A stretch of DNA of 64,000 nt, from contig CM066304.1 of NCBI GenBank assembly GCA_033807695.1, positions 1,240,001-1,304,000 on the forward strand, in the 5' to 3' direction. The notes under the pieces were generated by a model. The model searched no databases. It was not told where the DNA came from and saw only the letters and a list, made by a program, of their open reading frames with translations. The DNA is from Daedaleopsis sinensis (Eukaryota; Basidiomycota; Agaricomycetes; Polyporales; Polyporaceae). This document shows, one piece after another, positions 11,386-23,455 of this stretch (positions are counted from its first letter, which is position 1; every line of letters starts with the position of its first letter). A program made the translations under genes and the position numbers.

Positions 11386-12893
11386 TCACCGACGGGCCAT
11401 CGTCAGTCCGAGGGTCGCAGCGAGCCCGAACGGTCCGTAGTCGAACCGTTCGAGCAGTGTCTGTAGCCGAAACTGTAGCAGGTAAGTGTCGCAGCTGCCG
11501 TTCAGTTCTGGCGACTGACTAGACGGCACCATGTGGCGACTCGCACCGATAGGGAAGCGAAGGATGTCTACTCGTCGCACCCCTCGTTAGCGTATGCGAC
11601 CGCTAGTTCTCGGAAGTGCCGTCGAACGATAGCCGTTTGGCTGCGGTCACGTCTGGAACCCGTATCCAATCGTTGCGCTGGCTGACCTTTGTATAGTAAA
11701 CTGCACGTTGTCTGCTACTGTCTTTAGTGTGACTAGAACCTGGACCGCTCCCGTGCTACCGGCGATCCGTTCCGCTCTATGCTCCTTTGTCCTAAGTGTG
11801 CAATATCATCACTGTTCCGGTCGTCTCCTATCCCTCTGGCGACTGGAGGTCATGCGAATTGCTCGCCGGATGATGCCTGTCATCTCACGTGAGCGCCTCC
11901 GGTTCCTCGTGCCAAGCAGATACCGTAGTGCTGTGTGTCGTGTCGGCGCCCTGCCTGTCCGCTCTTAGACGCACTTCATTGATCGCTGAGCGGTCCAGTC
12001 AGCCAACATCCTGCGCCTCTGAAGCTGCTGGCGTGGAATCGTTGTGAGTCCATATACGGACTGACGCTCAATCGCGAAAGCGCCCACTGTCATGGTTGTG
12101 TGTGAGCTTCCTCTCCGTTCGTCGTGGCCGCGTTCAGGTTTCCATTGTTGACTTGCAGTGGCCACGTTTTCGTCCCCGTTCTGATATGGAGTTGGTGCGC
12201 GCCACCTCTCACAGATCGTCGGCGTTGATTTGCCCTGAGGTCCGTGATGTTCCCATCCTCAAGGTCTATTTTGCCGTCGCCGCCGTAGGTTCGACGTGCA
12301 GTTCCTACCGCGATACCACATCACACCATATCAAGAGTTAACCGCAACCGAGCGCCCACCGTTCGGTTAGCGCAAGGCTACACTCTATGCCCTACGACCA
12401 TTGTCGCCCGCCGTGTTAAACTCTCGACGCCCCTTCCTGCTCACACGTAGGATTCAAACCACAATCAAATGTTGCTGCACGCAGTGGGATCAGGAGGGCC
12501 AGGATAACCGGTATGTTGACGCTGCATGTTCGCGGCATCGCGATAACTAGCATGTTCCTAGTCTTCGGAACCCGCAACGATGTAAGCGCGACACGTCAAC
12601 TACGTTTCTGAGCGCGAATACCATGCCCAACCTCCTCCGCATTCACGCGTTGAGCGGTAGCATGCGCTTCCCATCCAGGTCAATTTGTAAACATCGTACA
12701 TGCAATACAACTGTTCTTACTAAATCCGCTAGCCGACATCGACAACATACTCGTACACCTACAATTCAGCCACATCAGACACTACACTCACAACACTGGG
12801 CCCCGCTTCCGGCGCGTGACCGCCTTTGTTCGACGCGACCCTCGACATCTGAAGGCTGTGGACTCGCCCTGCGGGCCCTAGGAACGAGGATCG
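11386..12893. other. 1.5 kb without a recognisable gene
   Basis: Only short frames are present, with no motif or exon chain I can support. It lies downstream of the convergent genes ending at 11385 (plus) and 12894 (minus), so part of it should be 3' UTR of both. Confidence 0.45.
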
Positions 12894-15800
12894 CTAGCGA
12901 CGACCCTTCCCGCGGCGCTTCTTCATGGCGGTGGCAACGCCTTTGCCCTTCGAACCTTCCGGTCCTCGTGCGTTCTCTATATTGTCGTCGACGGGCGGAC
13001 CATCTTCGACGACGTCGTCGCTCCAATGCGCGGATGAGTGGGTCACGGAGGATACCGAACTGACCGTGCTCCCGGGAGAATCCCCGCGCCTAGATTCTAC
13101 CTCGGCTTCCAACAGAACGAAATCCGCGGCCGACACGACACTGTCGCCGCGTTGGCCAAGTGCGTCGTCCACGTCCATGTCTTCTGCGCTAAGAACCTCG
13201 GACGGGCCGTCCAAATACTCGATCTCTATGGCGGCGTTCGGACTCTCTCCGCTCGATGGGCTTGTCGGCCTAGCCACAGCAGACTCCTCGACGTTCACGA
13301 CCTCTTCCTCGACCGCGACCACCGCCTTGACGTAACCCGACCCGGATGCGCTCTCTTCAGCACCTACGTACGAAGACCGTCAATCACCAGGCACCGAAGA
13401 TCACCACATCCACCCAGCAGCTGTTGTAGTTCTGATGTATTACGAACAGGTACTTTGTCTAAGCCTTATTGCAATAGGAACAGGCAGGGCATATGATGTA
13501 TTACGAAGCCCTGGGGAGGTCCTGGGCACCATCAGCTTGGCAAACCCAATTAGGCAAAAGGGCACAAAATGCTTGATATCTGGCAAATTAAGCACATCAA
13601 AGGCTTATCTCTATAGTTGTTAGCACTATTAGGCCCGTCCTGGGCGCGCCTTTGGGCGCTTATTTTCGTTCCAGCATTCCCACACCTCCTGCACCTGATT
13701 AGGTAATTTGCTGGGGGGCTACTATAGGTGGGGGATTGGTTCCACTATTGCTCCCTCAATTCTGGATGGATTTGAATGGTTGTAGGTGCATTGGAAAGGT
13801 ATTGTAAGGGCCATTCAAGCGCACAATAGAGGGGGTATACTCCAGCTACATGCATGCTATAAATTGCAGCCTGATAGGCATAAATGCAGGTTTTCAATGG
13901 GGTATAGCCTACTTAGTTCTAGGTGGACATATGAGTGTTCTATCTTCCTAGAATACAGTACAAGAGCACTCTCCAACAAGTCTATGATCATAGAATTTGA
14001 TCCAGTGGTTGGGGAGATATACTTTCCCTGCCCCATAAGGAGGAGGGGTCAGTGTATCTCCACTAATTATGGTCAGAATTCTTTCCAGTTTTTTGGAATA
14101 CACTCTACATATATACTAGATGTAGGGTGGCTATGGTTCCTGGCCATAAAATATCAAGAGCTATATATAGGAGGCAACTAATACTTCAGCCACAGAGGTG
14201 TTCCATCCTAAATATAATGTGCAGTTCGTGATGGACACTGATGGTAAATATATCGCTGCAAAACCACAGCATGTATCTTTCTAACGGTATAAATATCATG
14301 GAAATTGATCCACAAAACCATCCGGTACCACCACCCTCTCCTCCTGACCCCATTAAACAGGCATATGCTTATATCACTATGAATTGTTAACTAAATCTCA
14401 TGCTCTCTTTGCTGATGGATAGCTACATGCATATTGTATCTGTGTGCCCAAAATTGGACCCACAGAAGAAGAACTAGATATGCAACAGCTCACTAAGTAT
14501 TTCCAAACTCCGACTATATGTAGCAGTTTAAGAGGAACATATGTATACTATCTTTACGGTCTATGCACAAGATTTGTGGATGTAGTGGGTTCACTAAGCT
14601 GTAGACACATTCATATACATAGATTACAGGTAGTATTCTTACCTTCTGATTCTACACATGTAGTAGTCTGGTATACCAAGCTGTTAGTGCAGATATATGT
14701 GTGTCTCAAGTGGTCTGCACCACAATTATTTTTTTGCATGACACTACCAAAGATCTGATGTTGCATACACATAATCACCTTCAGTACCTATTGAATGAGT
14801 ACAAATTTATTGGAAACAGTGAAGAATTGCATGATATGTGGCCCATACACAGATTAAGACTTTAAGACACTTTAAGACACTTTAAGACACCTGCCACAGA
14901 CACAGTGTCCGGCAATATAATTGTACATGTACACAGTCTATGCATGAGCTCTAGTCATAGGTTGTTAAGCAGTAAATGTAGCTCCTAGAGCCACATAGCA
15001 GTGAACACATTCATGCAGAAATAGAGGTTTTAGAGGGTAATTAGAGTACATGAAGGGCAGGAGGAGAGGATGGTAATACCGGATGATTTTGTGGATCAAT
15101 TGCCATGATATCTATACCGTTAGAAAGATACATGCTGTGGTTTTCCAGCAGTATATTTACCATCAGTGCACATCACGAACTGCTCATTATATTTAGGATG
15201 GAACACCTCTGTGGCTGAAGTATTAGTTGCCTCCTATATATAGCTCTTGATATTTTATGGCCAGGAACCATAGCCACCCTACATCTAGTATATATGTAGA
15301 GTGTATTCCAAAAAACTGGAAAGAATTCTGACCATAATTAGTGGAGATACACTGACCCCTCCTCCTTATGGGGCAGGGAAAGTATATCTCCCCAACCACT
15401 GGATCAAATTCTATGATCATGGACTTGTTGGAGAGTGCTCTTGTACTGTATTCTAGGAAGATAGAACACTCATATGTCCACCTAGAACTAAGTAGGCTAT
15501 ACCTCATTGAAAACCTGCATTTATGCCTATCAGGCTGCAATTTATAGCATGCATGTAGCTGGAGTATACCCCCTCTATTGTGCGCTTGAATGGCCCTTAC
15601 AATACCTTTCCAATGCACCTACAACCATCCAAATCCATCCAGAATTGAGGGAGCAATAGTGGAACCAATCCCCCACCTATAGTAGCCCCCCAGCAAATTA
15701 CCTAATCAGGTGCAGGAGGTGTGGGAATGCTGGAACGAAAATAAGCGCCCAAAGGCGCGCCCAGGATGGGCCTAATAGTGCTAACAACTATAGAGATAAG

Positions 15801-17053
15801 CCTTTGATGTGCTTAATTTGCCAGATATCAAGCATTTTGTGCCCTTTTGCCTAATTGGGTTTGCCAAGCTGATGGTGCCCAGGACCTCCCCAGGGCTTCG
15901 TAATACATCATATGCCCTGCCTGTTCCTATTGCAATAAGGCTTAGACAAAGTACCTGTTCGTAATACATCAGAACTACCACAGCTAGTGATCCACCACAT
16001 ACCTTCTAGCATCTCTCCGCGACGAAGGGCCCGTCTCGCGGGCGCGTCGAGCTGCACAACCTCAACGTCCTCGTCCTCTTCAGGCTCACCGCCGTCCGGC
16101 ACCGCGCCCGGGACGGCAACGCGTATGAGCTCCAGTAACGCGTACGTGGGGTACCAGTCGTTCTTCCCCACGACGTACGATACCCGGAACGTCATCGCCA
16201 CTGCGTCCCCACGAACTAGTTTCTCGCGGGTACATTCTTCAATGGCCTTCAGCGTCTTCCCTTCCAATGCCATCACGTTCGGCCTGTCCGCATTGGAACG
16301 CCAGTACCGCGCCTTCAAGTCGGCCTGCTTGACCCATTCGTGAAGGTGCTCGGCCGGCAGGGGCTTCGCTTCGGCGCCGCGCATGCGCCAGAACATCGGT
16401 ACACGCATCCAGAAACGCGTCGAGCTGTACAGTTCCGCGCCAGATTGCCATGAGCGTCGTACACGTTTCCCGCAGTACGCGTTGAAGTCGGGCACGGTTT
16501 CCATGTACGCGTCGAATGCCTAATACCACGTGGATCAGTAATGCGTCTACAACATATCGTGGCCATCCGCCCCGCTCACCGACTGCGCGTAGTACAGGCC
16601 CATATCCTCAGAAGTATCAAAGCAGTACGAGTAGTTGCACCGAAAACCGGCGAACGTCGTACTTCAGTCAATTACAAGGTCAGCTCCGGTCTCCGTGGCA
16701 AATAGCGAACACTTACATCCGCTCCTTAGGGATACCGGAACGCGTGACTTCATCCGCCGGCACGAGATTACCGGTCTGAGGAGGGTCGCAACTCCAGATC
16801 GTCGCCGCATAGCTAAAGGTGGCCGGCGTGTTCGTCCCGGCTAGGCATAGCTGTGAAAGCCGACGTGGATCGGTAAACTGTGACCACGTCCGACATCGAT
16901 GCTCACCACCCATTCGACTGCACCAACCCGACGAGCCTCGATAAGGGGAGTGGGAGTGCTCATCGAACGCGACGCCAACTCCAAAGGAATGTCAGACGGG
17001 CGAAGTCGCCGGCCCTTCCAGGTGTTCACCGCGTCACGGATGTAGGAGTCCAT
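12894..17053 (-). CDS. Unknown 449-aa protein; gene split by a mobile element inside intron 4
   Basis: Five minus-strand exons (17053-16907, 16850-16717, 16661-16580, 16519-16003, 13363-12894) have GT-AG introns and add up to exactly 450 codons including stop. Each junction keeps the frame, which is strong evidence for a real gene. Exon 3 gives FRCNYSYCFDTSEDMGLYYA. Exon 4 gives AFDAYMETVPDFNAYCGKRV, ARYWRSNADRPNVMALEGKT and FRVSYVVGKNDWYPTYALLE. Exon 5 is acidic and Ser-rich and ends in a Lys/Arg-rich tail (KKRRGKGRR) like a nuclear localisation signal. I recognise no named domain; cysteines and aromatic residues in exons 2-4 suggest a folded region. Intron 4 is 2639 nt because the fold-back element at 13426-15978 lies in it; without the element it would be about 86 nt. 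The start is the first in-frame ATG, downstream of a TATA box at 17112-17118. Confidence 0.75.
13426..14347 (+). repeat. Left inverted arm of fold-back element
   Basis: It is nearly identical to the reverse complement of 15058-15978. The differences I noticed inside the arm are transitions (for example CCCGTCC against CCCATCC, and GGTATAGCC preceded by GG against GA). Similarity breaks at about 14347. Confidence 0.85.
14861..14890 (+). repeat. Short tandem repeat, 3 x 10 bp
   Basis: TTTAAGACAC is repeated three times perfectly in the unique spacer of the fold-back element. Confidence 0.9.
15058..15978 (-). repeat. Right inverted arm of fold-back element
   Basis: This is the inverted partner of 13426-14347. 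It ends 24 bp inside the 5' splice site (GTATGT at 15997-16002, minus strand) of the host gene's fourth intron. Confidence 0.85.
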
Positions 17054-17111
17054 ATCGACTGGTTCAAGAATAGGCAGTGGACGGTGCACGGAGCACGACT
17101 ACGGATAGTAC

Positions 17112-17118
17112 CTTTATA
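17112..17118 (-). promoter_or_regulatory. TATA box of the 449-aa orphan gene
   Basis: On the minus strand the sequence reads GCTATAAAGG, about 60 bp before the in-frame ATG at 17053. The spacing is right for a core promoter TATA element and supports the chosen start. Confidence 0.5.
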
Positions 17119-17390
17119 GCATCCACGGAGTAGCGCACCTTACGACCCCCCAACGGTACTTGCGCCACGACCTCGTTCCGTGCGCTTGCCGCTCCATCGA
17201 CCTTCTACTAGGAACATCTCTCTCGTGCTCCACATCCACGCCTTACCGTCGACGTGGAGCGGAGACCCTGTCATTCCGTCCGCCCCATACCGTCGATGCA
17301 TCCCTTCGCTCCAGCGTTGTCGACCGTATCGCATCCTTGTATATTGTATATTCCGAGGTGTTCGCCGTTACGAGTCCCTCCGCTCCGCTC

Positions 17391-17397
17391 TATAATA
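17391..17397 (+). promoter_or_regulatory. TATA-like box
   Basis: TATAATA lies about 95 bp before the ATG at 17491 of the small hypothetical gene. Confidence 0.35.
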
Positions 17398-17490
17398 GCA
17401 CACCGCACACAATGCTCTTACACGTCCGTATACAGTACGACATCGTACAGCACCCCAAACACTCCATCCACACGAAACTTCGAAAGTGTC

Positions 17491-18241
17491 ATGCCGCCGC
17501 GACAGGTTAGCACTAGTCGGCGCCCTTTTGACTGTTCTCATCCGAGTATCAGGACCGTGCGGCAATGAAATCGCAGCTTTTTCACAGCCGACGTACAGCT
17601 CTGACAGCTTGGAACCGCCGTATGATAGGGCACGCAGCGTCGGTAAGCCTCCCCAATGCCTTACACCCCAACGCCCTCCGGACCTCTCGCCAGCTACATC
17701 CACACTGACGCACACGCTTGTACCACTTGCTTCCCGCACTGAACAGCATCCAGGACATCGGGTGATCAAAGGGATTCTCTATCCTGTGGGCTGCGATCGG
17801 CCGCGATTCATCCAGCTGTCGGTTCCCACAGGTCAGCCGGGAACAGCCCCCACGGAATGGCTCGACCACCTCGACTTGCAGCGCTGGTTCCCCCACGGAC
17901 TCGCTACCCGTCACATCTCCTACGTGCCCGGCACCGAGTTTCGACTCTACAATAGCTACTCCGTCCTACACACCCGACTTCCGTCCAGCGCCCCTGGTAA
18001 CGTCGCCTTGCAACATTCCTTGGGTGTAGCGGTCCGAGGATGTGTGTTGGTGGTCCGCCACGCGTCACGTCTCTCGAGCCGCTTGACAAGCATACAGTCA
18101 GCGGAACGACGTTTCGTTGACCTAATCGTCGAAAGGTTGTCTCCGTCGTTTTCGTCCCGCCGACTACTGACAAAAGCGGACAGATTCTTCCGACTTCGCC
18201 ATGACGCTTCCGTGTCTCGTACTTCGTCCTCTGAGGCGTGA
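17491..18241 (+). CDS. Small hypothetical agaricomycete-type protein
   Basis: The protein-like part spans about 17730-18160 in one frame: HRVIKGILYPVGCDRPRFIQ, then LDLQRWFPHGLAT, FRLYNSYSVLHTRLPSS and GVAVRGCVLVVRHASR. This layout (a G-I-hydrophobic-P start, a WFPHG segment, then a hydrophobic VRGxVLVVRH strand) recalls short uncharacterised agaricomycete proteins I have seen, but I cannot name a family. The ATG at 17491 follows a TATA-like box. Five codons later a GTTAGC could be a splice donor, and the join into the downstream frame is unresolved, so the first exon is a guess. Function unknown. Confidence 0.4.
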
Positions 18242-19270
18242 AACTTATGCACGCGTACGAAGACTGCTGGCCCCCGCCCTCTATTCCATCAATAGTGATT
18301 ACTGCCGCACTGACCGCCTCGAAATCTCCGAGTCCTTGCAGTACGTGATCGATGTTGTTATTCCCAGTGACTCCGTGCGCTGACTCCATTGCTTCTTGTC
18401 TTCCTTCCCCGTGCACGCATAAGCGTTTACGCCTGCGCCCCCGTACGAATGCTCCCATGTGACCACTTTGTGCTATTTGTACCGCGAAGATCTATCCTAT
18501 CCTCCGTGCCCCACGAGCGAGACCGCGGCCTCGAGCTCGCTTCTCTGCATCAGTACTTCGGGAAATGTTTCGCCCGGGCTCCTTCTGTCATTCTATGTAC
18601 GCCCCCGACGTCCCACGGTTGAACGTCGGACCCATTGCGCCACTTGTCCACATCTTCGATGTGTGCACCCACAAGACGCCACCGCCGCACACGGCCGGCC
18701 CCGGCCGAGTCACACCGAGCCCGAGCATTCCACCTATTCCGTTACGTTTACCACTCAAACCAACACCGTGTCTTTGTGCCGAAAAACTTGACTACCGCGT
18801 ACGCGACTTGTGTAGTATGCATCGGTGTCGCCGGGCCGATCCAGTCTCGTCGCTCTGTCGATGCTGTTCCGTGGTCATGCCGCGCGTGGAACTGGCTCGT
18901 CCAGCCGGACATATCTGCGTCAGCGAGCTCGATTTCTCTATCTTCTGTTAACCATCCGTACACCGCTCTCGGAGTCCATTCCTCAGACCGCTCCATCTTC
19001 TGGTTACACCGCAGCATTGAGGCTCGTAGCATGCAAACACGTGTATGTACTCCTTCGACCGACCAACCTACCGCCTGTCATGGGGCTCCGCTCCCGCACA
19101 GAATCAAGGCCTTCTCGATGCCGCTCAACCTTCCCCACCACCCATGCCGTGGATCTCCTCCTCTACGGCCGCCGTGTGGCACGTACGCAAACCCTCGTTC
19201 TGCCGCGTAATATACTTACGCCTCCTGTTCTAGCGCAGTCTAGATCTCAGCAGGTACCCTCCTTCCACGC
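18242..19270. other. 1 kb without a recognisable gene
   Basis: Overlapping frames on both strands give Ser/Pro/His/Arg-rich translations with no motif. It includes the promoter side of the RNR large-subunit gene. Confidence 0.4.
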
Positions 19271-19277
19271 ATAAAAG
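19271..19277 (+). promoter_or_regulatory. TATA-like box of the RNR large-subunit gene
   Basis: ATAAAAG within GCATAAAAGG lies about 45 bp before the ATG at 19317. Confidence 0.4.
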
Positions 19278-19316
19278 GTCGCGTCGCATTCGGTTCCCCG
19301 TCTTCACACCTTCTGC

Positions 19317-22300
19317 GATGGAGCAACTAACCTCATTGCCTCTCGTCCTCAAGCGTAGTACGTCCTTTCCCGTGTTTTCTCGACCCGATCTCATCCCCTC
19401 GTTTTCCGACGTTGCAGACCAGTTCGTAGCGTGGTTGTCACTTCTGCGGCACCTCTGACATAATCTACGTCGCAGCACACTGCAGCCTTTCCGAGCTGAG
19501 AAGGTAAATCGTAGCTGTACGATCCGCTGCTGTCACAACGCTCACGCACGTTTGCAGTTGGTACACACCATGAAGACTGTACGTCCGGGCGTCCACTCCA
19601 TGCATGACGTGCCTTCGTGTTTCTGAAATGTGGGTGGGGCGCCACGCAGTTGTCCTGGGATCTCGACACAAACTACCTCGACGTCAACGTGTACGTTAAT
19701 GCACGTATACTACCTGTGCACGAACACTGAGTTGTCTGCGTCTCCAGCGTGATGGACAAGATCGCGGCCGGCCTCGGAACACAGATCAGTGCCGAAGACC
19801 TCCAGGTCACTCGCCCCCTTGATGCCCCTGTAGATAGTGCTGACACTGTCGGATCAGGCATACGCGGCTAGAACCATCGACGAGTTCGGTATTCGCCACC
19901 CCGATTATTCCCGGCTCGCAGGGCGAATGATCGCAGCGAATCTCCACAAGACCGTCGACAAGTCCTTCGTCAGATGGGTTCAGAATAACTGTAAGTGTCT
20001 GGAGGCGCGGACAGTCCACGCATATCACCTAATGTGCGCAGCATCTTCCTTCGGCATCCATGACGATATTTTGGTCGCCGTCGACCGCCATGGATCTGAC
20101 ATCGAGAACTCGCTCGTCCACGTACGCGATTTCGAGTACAACTAGTGCGTTGTTCTCCGCCGCCTGTGGCTTCCAGATGCCAGCTTACAATTCCCGTAGC
20201 ATGGCCATTCGCACGTTGGCCCATGCCTACCTCGCTCGACGCGGCGGCGTCGTATGCGAGCGCCCCCAGTTCATGCACATGCGCGTAGCGATCACCGTAG
20301 CGGGGCCTGATCTTTCTCGCATCATAGATACCTACGACGCGCTGTCCCGTCGCTTGTACACGCACGCGACCCCGGTTCTCTACAACGCCGGTCGGGTGAA
20401 GGCGAACTTCGCGTCTTGTTTCCTGTTTCAGCCGGACGCATCGTCGGCCGAGTCTCTCCTGCACAGTTCCATGGACATCGACCGGTTGTGGACTGCCGAA
20501 GGCGGGGTGGGTTTGTCCATGGGAAACGTCCCTGCGCGACGGTACGTCCCTTTCACGCGTATCGCGACGGAGCACGCTGAGCACGCGACCAGACTTCTCC
20601 CGTCCGCAAATCCCGGAGTTCTCGCCCTCATGCGTATCTACGACACGCATGCCTCCTTCCTTGGTTCGAGCGGTGCGAAGCGACCGCTCGCTGCCACCGT
20701 GTGTCTCCCTATCTGGCACTCGGACATCAGGCCTTTTATCATTTGCCAGACCTCCCGTGCCGGCGTCGGTGCGCGTGTGTCTGAGCTTCGACCCGCCGTC
20801 TGGATCCCGGACGAATTGTGAGTGCGAGCCGCTGATTACGCGGTACATGCTGACCACGCAACTAGCATGAGGCGTCTCCGAATCGGCGCGGGGTGGACCC
20901 TCTTTGACCCGCTCGATGTTCCTGACCTATACAATCTCTACGGGGAGGAGTTCACTCGCGCGTACACCTCCTACGAGACGTCGGGCGTCCGCGGAGACAC
21001 GGTCCTCGCGGTCACTCTCTTCCAAATGATATGCGAGGCGCAGCGGGAGACCGGCTCTCCGTTCATCATGTACCAAGATGCGATCAACAGTAAGTGTAGG
21101 ATCCAGTACCGTGCCACCGACTTATTTACCGTTTCATAGTTAAGAGCAACCAGCGCCATATGGGTACGGTGAAGTCGTCAAACCTGTGCACCGAGATCGT
21201 CCAGTACTCGTCCGTTGACGAGACGGCGGTCTGCACACTCGCATCTGTCGCACTGCCCATGTTCCTGTGCGCATCCATCGGTTTCGACTTCGATGCGCTA
21301 CACCGTGTCGCGAAGCTCGCGGTGATCAACACGGATGCGCTTATCGACCGATCTCGCTACCCTAGCGATGCGGCGCGTGCATCCGCCATTCGGTCCCGCG
21401 CGATCGCTGTGGGCGTGCAGGGCTTTGCGGACTGCCTTCGGGCCCAGGGTATGGCGTACGACGAAAGGGCCGCGGGTTCCTTTAACGTGGACGTCTTCGA
21501 GACCGTGTATCACGCCGCGTTGGAGGCCAGCTGCGACCTCGCGGAGACCCGCGGGTTCTATCCTGGGTGGCCGGGATCCCCCGCATCCATGGGCATCCTC
21601 CAGCTAGATATGTGGAGCGCTGAGCCGACGGGCAGGTACGACTTCGATGCGCTTCGTCGCCGGATTGGTAGATTTGGCCTTCGCAACGCCACCGTCACTG
21701 CGCAGATGCCCACCGCGACCACTGCGCATTTGATGGGCAACTCGGAGGGCACTGACCCTCTCACTAGGTTGGTGGAATGCACACGTCGGAGCTTCTCGTC
21801 TGACCGCTTCCGCAGCAATGTCACCACTCATCGCATTCAGAGTGGGGAATTTACTCGGTTCTGCCCGTGGCTAGTCAAGGAGCTCGTCCGTCAAGGCTTA
21901 TGGTCGGAGACCGTGCGCAATATGATTATACGAAGTCACGGTAGGCGATCCGGCACAACCTTCCGTGCCCCGACTACGTCTCACCGTGTTCGCCGCTACA
22001 GGGTCCATAGCCGGCATAGCCGATATACCTGCTACCACGAAGGACGTTTACCGCACTGCCTGGGAGATCGACCCCTCTATCGTCATCGACATGGCCTCGG
22101 ACCGCGCTCCGTACATCGATCAGTCGCAAAGCACCACGCTGAGCGTGTCGTGGCCCACTACTATGACTCTGGTACGCGTCGGATACTGTTCTCCTGTCGG
22201 ATGTTGGTTGACGTATCTCGACCGCTCACAACAGCAAGACCTCCAGATCCGAGCCTGGATGGGTGGTCTGAAGACGGGCATATACTATCTCCGCAGTCGA

Positions 22301-22552
22301 GCACCCACGTTTCCCTTGCCTTACGGGGTCCCCGGCGCCCACACCGACGGTCACCTGCGTCCCATTATCGCCCTGGACGACCGCGAGGTGGACGACGGTC
22401 GAGACGACGACGAATCTGACCCCCCCCCTCCTCTCGAACCCGCGATGTCCGCCTCGACTGCTGCGTCGGAGTCTGATGCCGCTACCGCGACCGCCGTGAC
22501 CGCAATCCCGACGTCTTCCATCCGAACCCATTGCGAGAACTGCGATGCTTAG
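19317..22552 (+). CDS. RNR1: Ribonucleotide reductase large subunit (R1), intron-rich and divergent
   Basis: This is the catalytic subunit of class I ribonucleotide reductase. After an uncertain N-terminus (ATG at 19317, MEQLTSLPLVLKR), exons give NYLDVN, IRHPDYSRLAGRMIAANLHK, CERPQFMHMRVAI and THATPVLYNAGRV. FASCFLF carries the first redox Cys. GTVKSSNLCTEIVQYSS carries the catalytic Asn-Cys-Glu, and TAVCTLASVALPM the second redox Cys. MPTATTAHLMGNSE, SGEFTRFCPWLVKELV, YIDQSQSTTL and GGLKTGIYYLRSR follow, the last with the radical-transfer Tyr pair. The protein ends in CENCDA, the C-terminal CxxC that re-reduces the active site. At least nine GT-AG introns of about 32-63 nt keep the frame, for example 21090-21139 joining DAIN to KSNQRHMG. 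All expected catalytic residues are present, yet divergence elsewhere is strong. The C-terminal linker is long, acidic and Ser-rich. The linked R2 gene at the left edge suggests a matched pair. Confidence 0.9.
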
Positions 22553-23455
22553 TGCGTCACCGCGCGACGTCTCTCTCCACCGCCAAGATTGTCCGTTCCT
22601 CAGTACCCGTCACCGCCCGCGTGTTTGTTCCCTCCCGTCCCGGTTTCCCTCTTTCGCCATGCGCTGTGCGCTGGTATGATCTACTGGCCCGAATTGTCGC
22701 CCGTTCATTTCCTGGTCGATTTGTCTCTCCGTTCCACATCTGCCGTTGTAACAATGTACTCATCGCCCCGCGAGTCCGGACTACCCATCACGGTACCGGG
22801 AACCGTTCCTATCGCCTCCCGTAGTACTGTATCCTGTACGATATCCAGTGTTTTCGAGTATGCATCGTATCTGCCCTGGTCCCGTCACAGCGCGCGTTCC
22901 TCGTGGTAATAGCGGACGGTCCGCCATGCGACACTACCGTGTAGATTCGGATGGACCGCCTGCACGATTGCGATGTCGCTCTATGAGCGAATAGGATGGT
23001 CCGATCGCGTGCTCACTCGTCCGACCAACCGCGAATGACCACGTTCTTGTTGCAGCCTGAAAGCGACCCAGACGTCTATCCAACCTTCGAACCTCACTTC
23101 GCACAACACATGACGTCATCTATGCTCCCACGCTAGGCTGTCCGTACCTCGGACGTCCGCGTCTAGATTCAAGCCTCACGATTTCCCTGATGTTCGTTCC
23201 TTCCACCCATACATCGACTCCCTGTTCTTCTCTCTCCCCGCCGCCGAGCAATATCATCTGCTGTAGAGTTGCTTGGGCTCAGTGAAACGTCGCATATATC
23301 CCATGCCGCGGACGCGCTCTGTTCTTTCCAAGTTTCCCGCCGACAACTCTGTGCACTTTGGTGTCTTCCGCATCCAAACAACGGTACGTATCCTCCTGTG
23401 ACTGCGGGCAGCGCGAACTCTTGGATTGCAGTGAGAGGCCTACCCCTGATGTGTT
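22553..23455. other. No recognisable gene
   Basis: Short frames only; I see no motif or splice chain. Confidence 0.4.

Larger units (their letters stand above)
13426..15978. mobile_element. 2.55-kb fold-back DNA transposon-like element inside an intron
   Basis: Two arms of about 920 bp (13426-14347 and 15058-15978) are inverted copies around a spacer of about 710 bp. The ends read GTAGTTCTGATGTATTACGA on the left and the reverse complement on the right. The string TGATGTATTACGAA recurs just inside each end. The element is clearly more AT-rich and CpG-poor than its surroundings, indicating outside origin. Both arms encode the same 131-residue open frame in opposite orientation, with no transposase motif I recognise, so the element is probably non-autonomous. 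No clean target-site duplication was found; CAGCT occurs near both flanks but is off by a base. The superfamily is undetermined. Confidence 0.85.

Noticed and set aside
13786..15618. Two identical 131-codon frames as host genes
   Set aside because: They are the mirrored arms of the fold-back element; no promoter or known domain.
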